A stretch of 64,000 nucleotides of DNA. Origin: Parvibaculum lavamentivorans DS-1 (lineage in GTDB: Bacteria > Pseudomonadota > Alphaproteobacteria > Parvibaculales > Parvibaculaceae). The position numbers were made by a program, and so were the translations under genes. This document shows positions 16,344 through 25,042 of this stretch, piece by piece. The stretch covers positions 186,001-250,000 of the forward strand of contig NC_009719.1 of the NCBI RefSeq assembly GCF_000017565.1, given 5' to 3'. Under the pieces are notes generated by a model. That model ran no database searches, was not told the origin of the DNA, and was given only the letters and a program-made list of their open reading frames with translations. Position 1 is the stretch's first letter; every line of letters starts with the position of its first letter.

Positions 16344-18059
16344 TCACTTTTCCGTGTGGACCGGCACGAGGCCCCGCCGTGCGCTGCTGCGAAAGAGTGA
16401 CAGGCTGAGCAGGATCGTCGGAATGAGGCCGAGCGCCACGATGGCAAGCGCCGCCGTCGACGCCTCCGCCAGCCTTTCGTCGGAGGCAAGGCGGTAGGTG
16501 CGCGTCGCCAGCGTCTCGAAGTTGAAGGGCCGGAGAAGAAGCGTCGCCGGAAGTTCCTTCATGACATCGATGAAGACGATCAGCGCCGCGCTCGCCAACG
16601 CGCCGCGCAGCAGCGGCACATGGATGGCGCCAAGCACCCGCCGCGGCGACGCCCCGAGACTGCGCGCCGCCGCATCGAGCGTCGGATGAATTTTCTCAAG
16701 CCCGCTATGGGTTGCATTGAACGCTGCCGTGAGAAAGCGCGCGACATAGGCGAAGACGAGACCGGCAATGGACCCCGTGAGAATGAGGCCGGGCGAGAAG
16801 CCGAGATGGTTGTTCGCGAAGGAACCGAAGGCACGGTCGATATCGGTCGACAGCGTGAGAATGCCGATGGCGATCATCGCACCCGGCAGCGCATAGCCGA
16901 GCGTCGCAAGCCGGATCGACACACGGTTGAACCTCGTTGGATGCAGCCTCTCACCATAGGTGAGCAGCAGCGCCAGAAGCGTGGTCAGTGCGGCCGCAAC
17001 GCCTGCAACCGTGAGGCTGTTCCAGGCGAAGTCGAGGAACCGCCTGCCGAATAGCGGATCGCCTTCCAGGATCGCATAGCGAAGCAGCACAAGCGCCGGA
17101 ACCACGAAGCCGAGCAGCACCGGCAGCGAGCAGGCGATGAGCGCGGCCCACCCACGAACGCCCTTCAGTGTCCGTGGCTGTGCCGCCATGTCGCGCGACA
17201 AGGGATTGGCGACACGGCCACGCCGGCTCACCATCTCGATGAAGACGAGCGCCAGCGCAAAGACGAAAAGCCATGCCGCGATCTGCGCGGCGGCAAGCGC
17301 ATCGCCGAGATTGAACCAGGTGCGGAAGATGCCGGTGGTAAGCGTCTGCACGGCGAAATAATCGACGACACCGAAATCGGAAATCGTTTCCATGAGCACG
17401 AGCGCGAGCCCGCCCGCAATGGCCGGCCGGGCGCAGGGCAGCGCCACACGGATAAACGCGCGCCACGGACGCGCGCCGAGCATCCGCGCGGCGTCGAACA
17501 GGGCCGCGGATTGACGCTGGAAAGCCGTGCGCGCGAGCAGATAGACGTAAGGGTAGAGGACGAGACCGAGCATGATGGCGGCGCCGGGCAGCGAGCGCAC
17601 GGGCGGAAAGTAGTAATCGGCGGCGCCCCATCCCGTCACGCCGCGAAGCGCCGTCTGCACCGGGCCTGCGAAGGAGAGAAGATCCGTATAGACATAGGCA
17701 ACGATATAGCCGGGCGTCGCGAGCGGCATCACCAATGCCCAGTTGAGAATGCGCTGCCCCGGAAAGCGCGTCGAAACCACGAGCCATGCCGTGCCGACGC
17801 CGATAAAGGCGGTGATGAGGGCAACAAGCCCCATCAGCTTGAGCGTGTTCCACACATAGGTCGGCAATACGGTTGCGCTCAGATGCGCCCAATTCTCGCT
17901 GGCGGGCGCGGTCAGGCTCCACAGCACGGTGAGGGAGGGGGCGAGCGCGACAAGCGCCACGGCCAGGGCTGCCACCGTCCAGCCGGAGCCGAAACGCTGC
18001 TTCATCCGCTCCCCGATGGTCGGACCGGGGGGAAACCGATCTTTTTCCGTGACTGACAT
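16344..18059 (-). CDS. Ferric-iron-type ABC transporter permease (fused two-domain, FbpB/SfuB-like)
   Basis: 571 residues with about twelve hydrophobic helices in two homologous halves, each with the inner-membrane-component EAA loop (DAARMLGARPWRAFIRVALP in the first half, LDAAARSLGASPRRVLGAIH in the second). Fused double permeases are typical of FbpB/SfuB ferric and related thiamine or putrescine importers. Start ATG 18059 is 94 bases from the divergent ATPase gene, so a shared control region is likely. The neighbouring ATPase and FutA/FbpA-like binding protein indicate ferric iron as the substrate, by context. Confidence 0.88.
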   Translation of the reverse strand: MSVTEKDRFPPGPTIGERMKQRFGSGWTVAALAVALVALAPSLTVLWSLTAPASENWAHLSATVLPTYVWNTLKLMGLVALITAFIGVGTAWLVVSTRFPGQRILNWALVMPLATPGYIVAYVYTDLLSFAGPVQTALRGVTGWGAADYYFPPVRSLPGAAIMLGLVLYPYVYLLARTAFQRQSAALFDAARMLGARPWRAFIRVALPCARPAIAGGLALVLMETISDFGVVDYFAVQTLTTGIFRTWFNLGDALAAAQIAAWLFVFALALVFIEMVSRRGRVANPLSRDMAAQPRTLKGVRGWAALIACSLPVLLGFVVPALVLLRYAILEGDPLFGRRFLDFAWNSLTVAGVAAALTTLLALLLTYGERLHPTRFNRVSIRLATLGYALPGAMIAIGILTLSTDIDRAFGSFANNHLGFSPGLILTGSIAGLVFAYVARFLTAAFNATHSGLEKIHPTLDAAARSLGASPRRVLGAIHVPLLRGALASAALIVFIDVMKELPATLLLRPFNFETLATRTYRLASDERLAEASTAALAIVALGLIPTILLSLSLFRSSARRGLVPVHTEK

Positions 18060-18090
18060 AGCGCAGTTGTGACAAATACCGCCCGTGGCG

Positions 18091-18105
18091 GCAAAGTAAT
18101 TTTGC
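18091..18105. promoter_or_regulatory. Dyad in the divergent ferric-transporter promoter region
   Basis: GCAAA (18091-18095) and TTTGC (18101-18105) flank GTAAT in the 94-base region between the divergent permease and ATPase genes. Position suggests a shared regulatory site; arms are short and the regulator is unknown. Confidence 0.3.
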
Positions 18106-18153
18106 TACGCATTTGCAGCTGTGTCAGCGTGTAGCGCTGTTTGCGAGGTATTC

Positions 18154-19194
18154 ATGGCCCTGGCGTTTCGAAACGTCGGACACAGTTTCGGCGACCATCG
18201 GGTGTTGTCCGGCGTTTCGCTTGAAGCGCGGCAAGGAGAAATCCTGTGCCTGCTCGGCCCCTCCGGCAGCGGCAAGACGACATTGCTGCGGCTCGCGGCA
18301 GGCCTCGAGGCATTGCAGGAAGGCAGCATCGATCTCGGCGGCGCGTTGCTCGCGGCGCCCGGGCGCGACGTGCCGCCGGAGAAGCGGTCGTTCGGCATGG
18401 TCTTCCAGGACCATGCCTTGTTCCCCCACCTGACGGTCGCGGAGAATGTCGCCTTCGGTCTTGCAGGAAGGCCAAAGGAGCAGGCGCGCCAAGTGGTCGC
18501 GGAGCGGCTCGCCTCTGTCGGGCTGGCAGGGTTCGAGGATCGTTACCCGCATACGCTTTCAGGCGGTCAGCAGCAGCGCGTGGCGCTTGCCCGCGCGCTT
18601 GCGCCGTCACCCGCCGCCATGCTGCTCGACGAGCCGTTTGCGAGCGTCGATGTCACACGCAGGCGGGCGCTGCGCGAGGAAGCGCGCCGCGCGTTGAAAG
18701 CGGCTGGCGTCATTACACTTGTCGTCACGCATGATCCGGTCGAAGCGATGGAAATTGCCGACCGTATCGCCGTGATGGAGAAGGGCCGCATCGCCCAATG
18801 CGCGACGCCGGAAGAACTCTATGCGCGGCCTGCGAGCGCGCTTGTCGCATCGCTGTTCGGTGAGGCGCAACGCTTTCCGGCAACGGTGTTCAAGGGCGAA
18901 GCGGTGACGGCCTATGGTCCGGTGCCGGCGGAAAATTTCGCCGATGGAACGGCGGTTGAAGTGATCGTGCGGCCGGAGGCGGTGACGCTTGCGGCGGCGG
19001 AGAGCGGCCAGGAAACCTTCAACATCGCCGACATCCGCTTTCTCGGACGCGACTGGCTTGTGCTGCTGACGAACGCACAATCGCCGATGCTCGAGCCGCT
19101 GCGCGCGCGCGTCTCGACGCTTGAGGGGCTCGAGACCGGCGCCGCCATCGCGCTCCGCTTCGACCCTTGCGGGACGTTCATTTTTGCGGCGTGA
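18154..19194 (+). CDS. Ferric-iron-type ABC transporter ATP-binding protein (FbpC-like)
   Basis: 346 residues. Walker A GPSGSGKT at 35-42, the ABC signature LSGGQQQRVALARAL (~136-150), Walker B AAMLLDEPFASVD, the switch histidine in LVVTHDPVEAME and a C-terminal TOBE-like regulatory region (VEVIVRPEAVTL). This is the layout of FbpC/PotA-type importer ATPases. GAGGT sits ~8 bases before ATG 18154. It is divergent from the permease and 93 bases upstream of the binding-protein gene, completing the transporter. Confidence 0.9.
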   Translation: MALAFRNVGHSFGDHRVLSGVSLEARQGEILCLLGPSGSGKTTLLRLAAGLEALQEGSIDLGGALLAAPGRDVPPEKRSFGMVFQDHALFPHLTVAENVAFGLAGRPKEQARQVVAERLASVGLAGFEDRYPHTLSGGQQQRVALARALAPSPAAMLLDEPFASVDVTRRRALREEARRALKAAGVITLVVTHDPVEAMEIADRIAVMEKGRIAQCATPEELYARPASALVASLFGEAQRFPATVFKGEAVTAYGPVPAENFADGTAVEVIVRPEAVTLAAAESGQETFNIADIRFLGRDWLVLLTNAQSPMLEPLRARVSTLEGLETGAAIALRFDPCGTFIFAA

Positions 19195-19260
19195 CCGCGA
19201 GAAAGCGGCGGTTTGCCTCACTTGCTTCTCCCTCATCCCCCGGATATTGTGCAAATGAAA

Positions 19261-19275
19261 ATCGTTCGCAACGAT
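19261..19275. promoter_or_regulatory. Perfect 6-3-6 palindrome just before the iron-binding-protein gene
   Basis: ATCGTT-CGC-AACGAT occupies 19261-19275, ending 12 bases before ATG 19288 and abutting the TAAGGA ribosome-binding site. It may be an operator for an iron-responsive regulator or a small hairpin affecting translation. It is not a close match to the classical Fur or Irr consensus. Confidence 0.4.
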
Positions 19276-19287
19276 AAGGATCGCACC

Positions 19288-20313
19288 ATGCTTCGTCTTC
19301 TTGCCGGCATTCTCGTTCTTGCTTTCGCCCTCTCCGCAGCTGTCGGAGCGTCGGCGGAGACGAAGGAGGTGAACGTCTATTCGGCGCGTCACTACGACAC
19401 CGATCTCGAACTCTATGACAGGTTCACTTCGGAGACCGGCATCCGCGTCAATCTCATCGAAGGCGACAGTGACGAACTGATCGCGCGTATCGAACGCGAA
19501 GGAAAGCAGAGCCCGGCCGACATGCTCATCACTGTGGATGCGGGACGGCTGTGGCGCGCGGAAGAGAAGAACCTCTTCTCGCCCGTGAAGTCGGAGATAC
19601 TCGAAGAGCGCGTACCCGCGCATCTGCGCCACCCCGACGGGCTGTGGTTCGGTCTTTCCAAGCGCGCGCGCATCATCATCTACAACAAGGAGATGGGGCG
19701 CCCGGAGAAACTCGAAACCTATGCCGATCTCGCAGACCCGGCGAACAAAGGCATGCTGTGCATGCGTTCTTCGTCCAACATCTACAACGTCTCACTGCTC
19801 GCTTCGATCATCGAACATGAAGGCGCGGAAGAAGCGGAAGCATGGGCGGAAGGCGTCGTTGCGAATTTCGCGCGGCAGCCGGAAGGCAACGACACGTCGA
19901 ATGTGAGAGCGGTTGCGGCGGGAGAATGCCGGGTCTCATTGGTGAATACATATTATGTGGGACGGATGCTCGGTTCCGGCAGCGAGGAAGACCGCGCGGC
20001 GGCCGAAAAAGTAGGACTTGTGTTTCCCGATCAGAATGGCCGCGGCACGCATGTGAACCTCAGCGGCGCAGGCGTGATGAAGCATGCGCCCAACCGCGAA
20101 AACGCCATCGCGTTCATCGAATTCCTGACAAGCGACTGGGCCCAGAAAGCCTTTACCGAAAAGAACCATGAATACACCGCCGTACCGGGCGCGACGGAAG
20201 TCTCGCCTGTTCCGGGTACGGACGAGTTCAAGGAAGACGAGCTGAACGCCAGCGCGCTAGGCCGCAACCAGGCGGAAGCGGTGCGGATTTTCGACCGGGC
20301 GGGATGGAAATAA
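19288..20313 (+). CDS. Ferric-iron-binding periplasmic protein (FutA/FbpA-like)
   Basis: 341 residues with a clear signal peptide (MLRLLAGILVLAFALSAAVGASA). The mature start EVNVYSARHYDTD and the later tyrosine pair in VNTYYVGRML match ferric-binding proteins, where these tyrosines coordinate iron. Other family marks are AGVMKHAPNRENAIAFIEFL and the C-terminal AVRIFDRAGWK. ATG 19288 is chosen because it starts the signal peptide and has TAAGGA upstream; a longer open frame begins at 19213. It follows the ATPase gene, and a strong hairpin terminator follows at 20375. Confidence 0.9.
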   Translation: MLRLLAGILVLAFALSAAVGASAETKEVNVYSARHYDTDLELYDRFTSETGIRVNLIEGDSDELIARIEREGKQSPADMLITVDAGRLWRAEEKNLFSPVKSEILEERVPAHLRHPDGLWFGLSKRARIIIYNKEMGRPEKLETYADLADPANKGMLCMRSSSNIYNVSLLASIIEHEGAEEAEAWAEGVVANFARQPEGNDTSNVRAVAAGECRVSLVNTYYVGRMLGSGSEEDRAAAEKVGLVFPDQNGRGTHVNLSGAGVMKHAPNRENAIAFIEFLTSDWAQKAFTEKNHEYTAVPGATEVSPVPGTDEFKEDELNASALGRNQAEAVRIFDRAGWK

Positions 20314-20374
20314 GGGGCCTCGAAATCGGTCACTGTCACGTAACTGTCACAGAACCGTCATGAAGAGTTTTGCG

Positions 20375-20406
20375 AGCCGGGGGCAGGAAACTTGTCCCCG
20401 GCTTTT
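20375..20406 (+). terminator. Rho-independent terminator after the iron-binding-protein gene
   Basis: AGCCGGGG (20375-20382) pairs with CCCCGGCT (20396-20403) around a 13-base loop, followed by TTT. It lies between convergent genes and would end transcription of the ferric-iron genes before the heme operon. Confidence 0.7.
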
Positions 20407-20431
20407 GCATGTCCGCCTCGGCCTCGAACCG

Positions 20432-21214
20432 TCAGGCGAGAATCGCGCGCGCGCCGTTTTCGCGGGTGAGGATTTCTATTTTCACGTCGAAACAGGCGCC
20501 GAGCTTATCCCCGGTCAATATTTCTTCCGCCGGACCAGATGCGAGCACGCTTCCGTCGCGGAGCAGGATGACGTCGTCCGCATAGGCGGAGGCGAGATTG
20601 AGGTCGTGGATCGCGGCGAGGACGCCGACACCCTCATCCGCGAGGCGGCGGGCGACGTCGAGCACCGCGCGCTGGTGACGAAGGTCGAGCGCCGAGGTCG
20701 GCTCGTCGAGCAGGAGATAGCGCGGGCCCGCATCGGCCTCGCCCGGACGGCGCCAGATCTGCGCGATGGCACGCGCGAACTGGACGCGCTGCTTCTCGCC
20801 GCCGGAGAGTGTTTGATAGGAGCGGTTGCGGAACTCGTCGATGCCGGTGAGACGGCAGGCAGCGGCGACGGCGGTTTCGTCGTCAAGCTGGCGCATGGTG
20901 CCGCTATGGGGCAGGCGGCCGAGCTCGACCACTTCCTCCGCCGTGAAGGCGAAATCGAGCACCGTGTTCTGCAACAGCACGGCGCGGCGCTGCGCGAGTT
21001 CGCGTTGCGGCGCATGGGCGAGCGGCGCCGCCTCGAGCGACACCTCGCCTTCGTCCGGACGGCGCTCGCCGGCAAGGACGGAGATGAGCGTCGACTTGCC
21101 GGCGCCGTTGGGACCGATCAGCGCGGTGACGCGGCCGGGCGGGATGGTGGCATCGACACCGGAGAGGAGACGCTTGCGGCCGGCAAGGATGGTGATGCCC
21201 CGGGCGCGGATCAT
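20432..21214 (-). CDS. hmuV: Heme ABC transporter ATP-binding protein HmuV
   Basis: 260 residues. Walker A GPNGAGKST at 34-42, signature LSGGEKQRVQFARAI, Walker B YLLLDEPTSALD and the switch histidine in AAIHDLNLAS. Sequence around SVLAGERRPDEGEVSLE and HAPQRELAQRRAVLLQ is typical of heme importers. It is the last gene of the heme operon; its ATG overlaps the hmuU stop by 4 bases. It powers heme import across the inner membrane with HmuU and HmuT. Confidence 0.93.
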   Translation of the reverse strand: MIRARGITILAGRKRLLSGVDATIPPGRVTALIGPNGAGKSTLISVLAGERRPDEGEVSLEAAPLAHAPQRELAQRRAVLLQNTVLDFAFTAEEVVELGRLPHSGTMRQLDDETAVAAACRLTGIDEFRNRSYQTLSGGEKQRVQFARAIAQIWRRPGEADAGPRYLLLDEPTSALDLRHQRAVLDVARRLADEGVGVLAAIHDLNLASAYADDVILLRDGSVLASGPAEEILTGDKLGACFDVKIEILTRENGARAILA

Positions 21215-22266
21215 GCGGACCTCTTGCGGTGCATGAGGAGCCAGAGGAAGAAAGGGCTGCCGATGGCGGCGGTGACGAGACCGATGGGAAGTTCCGCGGG
21301 TGCGACGACGATGCGCGCGAAACTGTCGGCGACGAGAAGGAGCGTCGCGCCTGAGAGGATCGACCCCGGCAGCACGATGCGGTGATCCGGCCCCGCGATC
21401 ATGCGCACGACATGCGGCACGACGATGCCGACAAAGCCGATGACGCCGCTGACCGCGACGGCGGAACTGACGGCGAGGGCGGCGGCGATCATGACGATAT
21501 GTTTGAGGCGCTGGACGGGAACGCCGAGATGAAGCGCCTCGCGCTCGCCAAGCAGCATCGCATCGAGCGAGCGGGCGCGCGTGACGATGACGGCAAGCGC
21601 CGCCGAAATCGGGATCGCCGACATGAGAACGGCATTCCAGTTGGCGGAAGCGAGGCTGCCCATGCTCCAGAAGGTGAAATCGCGAAGCTGTGCGTCATTG
21701 GCGAGATAGACGAGAAAGCCCGTCAGCGCCCAGGTGAGCGCGTTGATGGCGATGCCCGCGAGGAGGAGCATCGCGGTTGCCGCCTCGCCGCGCGACTGCG
21801 CGAGGCCCTGAATGGCGAAGGTGGCGGCGAGGCCGCCGCCAAAGGCCGCGAGCGGCAGCAGGAAGGGTGAGGCGGCAGCGGGAATGGCGGCGATGACGAG
21901 GCCGCCAAAGACGATGACGAAGACGGCGCCGAGAGCCGCGCCGCTGGAAACGCCGATCAGGCTTGGATCGGCCAGCGGATTGCGGAAGAGACCCTGAAAG
22001 GCCGCGCCCGCGCCCGCCAGCGCGCCACCCACGATGATGGCGAGGACGGCGCGCGGCAGCCGGATCATCTGGATGACGGCGGCGGTCTGCGCATCGACAT
22101 CGAAGCCGAACAGCGCGCGCAGCACATCGGGCACGCTGACGGGAACCGCACCCGTTACCAGCGAGACGACGAAGGCTACACAGAGAAGCGCCGCGAGCCC
22201 GCCGAGAATGGCGGGACGCTTCAGCGAACGCGCGGAAGGCGGGGCGCTTTCGGCAATGTCGGTCAT
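21211..22266 (-). CDS. hmuU: Heme ABC transporter permease HmuU
   Basis: 351 residues, FecCD/BtuC-type permease with about ten transmembrane helices. Landmarks are IRLPRAVLAIIVGGALAGAG (~88), the GLFRNPLADPSLIGVSSGAA region (~113) and GFVGIVVPHVVRMIAGPDHR (~290), diagnostic of the siderophore/heme/B12 importer family. It overlaps both neighbours by 4 bases (hmuT and hmuV), so subunits are translationally coupled. It moves heme from the periplasmic HmuT into the cytoplasm. Confidence 0.93.
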   Translation of the reverse strand: MTDIAESAPPSARSLKRPAILGGLAALLCVAFVVSLVTGAVPVSVPDVLRALFGFDVDAQTAAVIQMIRLPRAVLAIIVGGALAGAGAAFQGLFRNPLADPSLIGVSSGAALGAVFVIVFGGLVIAAIPAAASPFLLPLAAFGGGLAATFAIQGLAQSRGEAATAMLLLAGIAINALTWALTGFLVYLANDAQLRDFTFWSMGSLASANWNAVLMSAIPISAALAVIVTRARSLDAMLLGEREALHLGVPVQRLKHIVMIAAALAVSSAVAVSGVIGFVGIVVPHVVRMIAGPDHRIVLPGSILSGATLLLVADSFARIVVAPAELPIGLVTAAIGSPFFLWLLMHRKRSA

Positions 22267-23153
22267 TGCGCCTCTGTCCAGGGACGCGCCGGGAGCGGTG
22301 CGAACTCATGTTCGGGATGAAGCGCCGCCGCGAGATCATGCAGCGCATGGGCGAGGCGTGGACCGAAGCCTGCGAGATAGAGCGCATCCATCATCACGAC
22401 GCGGCCATTTTGTCCGGCGGGCGTGGCCTGGAAGGCCGGTTCGGCGAGGATGATCTCTGTACCGCCCAGCGTCTCGACCGTCTGGTCGGACATCAGGATG
22501 ACGTCCGGCGCCGCGAGCGTTGCGGCTTCCGGCGAGAAGGGCTTGTAACCGCTGAACTCGGTGACGGCGTTGACGCCGCCCGCAAGCTCGATCATCGCGC
22601 TTGCCGCCGTATCGGTGCCGGAAACGAGCATGGCGCCCCGGCTCGTCTGGAGGACGAAGAGCACGCGGGGTTTGGAAGTCGTCTTCGCGATCTCCGCATT
22701 GACGGCGGCGATGTCTTCCGCGAAGGCCGCACGCAATTCGGCGGCCTCCTGTTCGCGGCCAAGCGCCTTGCCGACGGTCTCGATATGCCGTTCGACGGCT
22801 TCAGGCGTGTAGCCTTCGCTCATCTTCACGATGGGAACGCCGATCGCCTCCGCCTGCTGGAGCGCGGCGGGCGGACCGGCTTCGGAGCCGGTGAGCAGCA
22901 GGTCGGGTTTCAGCGAGAGAAGACCTTCCGCCGAAAGCTGACGGACATAGCCGATATTCGGCAGTTCGGTCGCCGCTGACGGATAGAGGCTCGTCGTGTC
23001 GACGCCGACAAGGCTCTCGCCCGCACCGAGCGCATAGACGATCTCGGTGGTCGAGCCGCCGACGCTGACAACGCGCGCGGGCGTGGCGGCATGGGCGGCG
23101 ACCGCCGCCGCTGTGATTGTTGCGGCGGCGAGAATGGCGGCAAGACGCTTCAT
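22263..23153 (-). CDS. hmuT: Periplasmic heme-binding protein HmuT
   Basis: 296 residues with a signal peptide (MKRLAAILAAATITAAAVAAHA) and a class-III periplasmic binding fold. VVSVGGSTTEIVYALGAG opens the mature protein, and LYPSAATELPNIGYVRQLS contains tyrosines at the position of the HmuT heme ligand. GYKPFSPEAATLAAPDVIL and PAGQNGRVVMMDALYLAGFG are typical of HmuT. Overlap with hmuS and hmuU is 4 bases each. It delivers heme from the TonB-dependent receptor to HmuUV. Confidence 0.92.
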   Translation of the reverse strand: MKRLAAILAAATITAAAVAAHAATPARVVSVGGSTTEIVYALGAGESLVGVDTTSLYPSAATELPNIGYVRQLSAEGLLSLKPDLLLTGSEAGPPAALQQAEAIGVPIVKMSEGYTPEAVERHIETVGKALGREQEAAELRAAFAEDIAAVNAEIAKTTSKPRVLFVLQTSRGAMLVSGTDTAASAMIELAGGVNAVTEFSGYKPFSPEAATLAAPDVILMSDQTVETLGGTEIILAEPAFQATPAGQNGRVVMMDALYLAGFGPRLAHALHDLAAALHPEHEFAPLPARPWTEAQ

Positions 23154-24202
23154 GCTGCTTCGCGCTCCGTCAACCCGTTGACGATGGCGCGCCAGGCATT
23201 GTCTTCCGGGACGCCGGGCTTGCGCTTGCCGAAAAGGGTGGCGATCAGCGTGCCTTCCTTGTCGAAGAGTTCGAGCGAGGTGACGGTGCCGTCTTCGGTC
23301 GGCTTCCAGACCACCCAGGCGCTGTCGATGTGATCTTCGCGGAGATGGAGATTGAACTTCTCGTCCATCACGTTGAACCAGGGGCCGGTGGGTTTCAGGT
23401 TTTCGACCGGGCCGGTATGGATCTGGATCATGCCGGGATTGCCGACGAAAACCATGATCGGCGTGGCCGTGTCTTGCGCCGCGAGAAGCGCCGCACGGAG
23501 CGAGGAGCCCGGCACGAGACGCGCGCGGTCCGGCCCCGCAAGGCGCAGCGCCTGCACGCGCTGGGTCTTGAACTTCATGAGAAGGCCGTGGAACTCATGC
23601 GTATCCTTCAGCGCGTCCCAGGCGGCGCGGAAACCGGCGACGTCGATCTCGCTGTCGGGAAGAGCGGGTTTGGGCGCGGGCGCAGGCACGATGTCGAGCG
23701 GCGACGCCTCGGTCGCGAAACGCGCAATGAGCGCGTCGAAGGCGGCGGCGTCCGATTGTTCCGTCTGGTAGATCTTGTGGATCGCGGTGCCTTGCGCGTC
23801 GAAGAATTGCAGGCTGCGGCGCGGGCCGCTTTCCATTTCCTCGACAATGGCGAAGCCGGACTTCCACTGCGAGAAGAAGATGCGCAGGTCGATGTCGTCG
23901 CCGACGATGAGGCCGACATGGCCGCCGCCTTCAAGCGCGCCGTAAGTGCCCTTGCGCTCATGCACGACGGATTCATTGCGCGTCAATGCCATGACGCGGC
24001 CAAGCGCGGGAACGGCGGCGATGATGTCGCGCCATTCGGGACGGAGCCGCGTGACGGTGCTCCGCTCATTGCCGAGGGCCACGAGTTCGGCCTCGCTGAT
24101 ACCGAGCTTTTCCGCGAGCACGCGGGCGCGCAGGTTCGGTTCTTCTGCGAGAAGGGCGGCGCGGCGCGCGATCAGCGCCTCGGTGGACGAATTTGCAGAC
24201 AT
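23150..24202 (-). CDS. hmuS: Hemin-degrading/heme-transfer factor HmuS
   Basis: 350 residues with the family's internal duplication: one half runs from about NLRARVLAEKLGISEAEL to DIDLRIFFSQWK, the second from AFRAAWDALKDTHEF to KFNLHLREDHIDSAW, and IHTGPVENLKPTGPWFNVMD is a signature stretch. Members bind cytoplasmic heme and degrade it or pass it on. ATG 24202 is chosen because AAAGGAAAG precedes it and MSANSSTEALIARRAALL is a typical N-terminus; an upstream extension in frame overlaps tonB. It is cotranscribed with hmuTUV. Confidence 0.92.
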   Translation of the reverse strand: MSANSSTEALIARRAALLAEEPNLRARVLAEKLGISEAELVALGNERSTVTRLRPEWRDIIAAVPALGRVMALTRNESVVHERKGTYGALEGGGHVGLIVGDDIDLRIFFSQWKSGFAIVEEMESGPRRSLQFFDAQGTAIHKIYQTEQSDAAAFDALIARFATEASPLDIVPAPAPKPALPDSEIDVAGFRAAWDALKDTHEFHGLLMKFKTQRVQALRLAGPDRARLVPGSSLRAALLAAQDTATPIMVFVGNPGMIQIHTGPVENLKPTGPWFNVMDEKFNLHLREDHIDSAWVVWKPTEDGTVTSLELFDKEGTLIATLFGKRKPGVPEDNAWRAIVNGLTEREAA

Positions 24203-24224
24203 GGAGTCTTTCCTTTCATCTGCT

Positions 24225-25028
24225 TCAGTTGAGAGCGAAACGTACAGGGATCTGAACCCAGGCGACGACGGGCTTGCCGCCGCGCCGCGCGGGTTCGAAT
24301 TGCCAGCCGCGAACGGCGGTGAGGGCGGCCTTGTCGAGAAGCGCGAAGCCGGAGCTTTTCCAGACCAGCACTTCGGCGGCATTGCCGCTCGGATCGAGCC
24401 GGACGCGGATCAGCGCCTCGCCTTCCTGCTCGAGATCGCGCGCCCGGCGCGGATAGACCGGCGGGCGCGGCGGCGAGCGGAAACGCGGCTCGGTGAGAAA
24501 GACTTTGTCGCTTTCGCGGCCTTGCGTGTCTTCAAATCCCTTGGCGGCGCCCTGGCCGCGGCCATCGCTGACGGACGGCGCGAGGGAGGCCGTTTGCACC
24601 GGTTGCGCGGCGGCTTCGGCTGCCTGTAGCGGCTCTGCCGCGGCGGCGCTGATTTCGGGCGTGACGTCGGGCGTGATCTGCGGCTCGGGTTCGACTTTCC
24701 GTTCGACCACGGCCGGCTTCACCACCGGTTTCGGTTGGGGTTTCACTTCCGGCTGCGCGGGCGCGACGACAGGCTTTGCCTGTATCTGCGGCGCTTTTGG
24801 CGCGGGCTCGGAGAAATTGACCAGCGTGACGGAAAAACCGTCTGGATGTCCTTTCGGTGCCGGGGCGCCTTCGCCCTGCCACCATGCAAGCGCACCCGTG
24901 AAGATGGCCGCGTGCAGAAGAAGGGAAACCGCCACCGGCCGGCGGAGCGCACGATGGTTCCAGACGAGAACGGAGGAACCGTCGCTCTCGTCTGTCATGC
25001 GTCCGTTGGCGGTGGCGGTCATGCTCAT
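24225..25028 (-). CDS. tonB: TonB energy-transducing protein
   Basis: 267 residues: one N-terminal signal anchor (~31-50, RPVAVSLLLHAAIFTGALAWW), a Pro/Lys/Glu-rich periplasmic spacer (~80-140) and a C-terminal TonB domain (PPVYPRRARDLEQEGEALIR and RGWQFEPARR). It couples the proton motive force through ExbBD to the heme receptor. No exbB or exbD is present in the window. It sits 14 bases after the receptor and 22 bases before hmuS, so it is probably dedicated to this heme system. Confidence 0.9.
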   Translation of the reverse strand: MSMTATANGRMTDESDGSSVLVWNHRALRRPVAVSLLLHAAIFTGALAWWQGEGAPAPKGHPDGFSVTLVNFSEPAPKAPQIQAKPVVAPAQPEVKPQPKPVVKPAVVERKVEPEPQITPDVTPEISAAAAEPLQAAEAAAQPVQTASLAPSVSDGRGQGAAKGFEDTQGRESDKVFLTEPRFRSPPRPPVYPRRARDLEQEGEALIRVRLDPSGNAAEVLVWKSSGFALLDKAALTAVRGWQFEPARRGGKPVVAWVQIPVRFALN

Positions 25029-25042
25029 GTCCGTGTCTGTCT

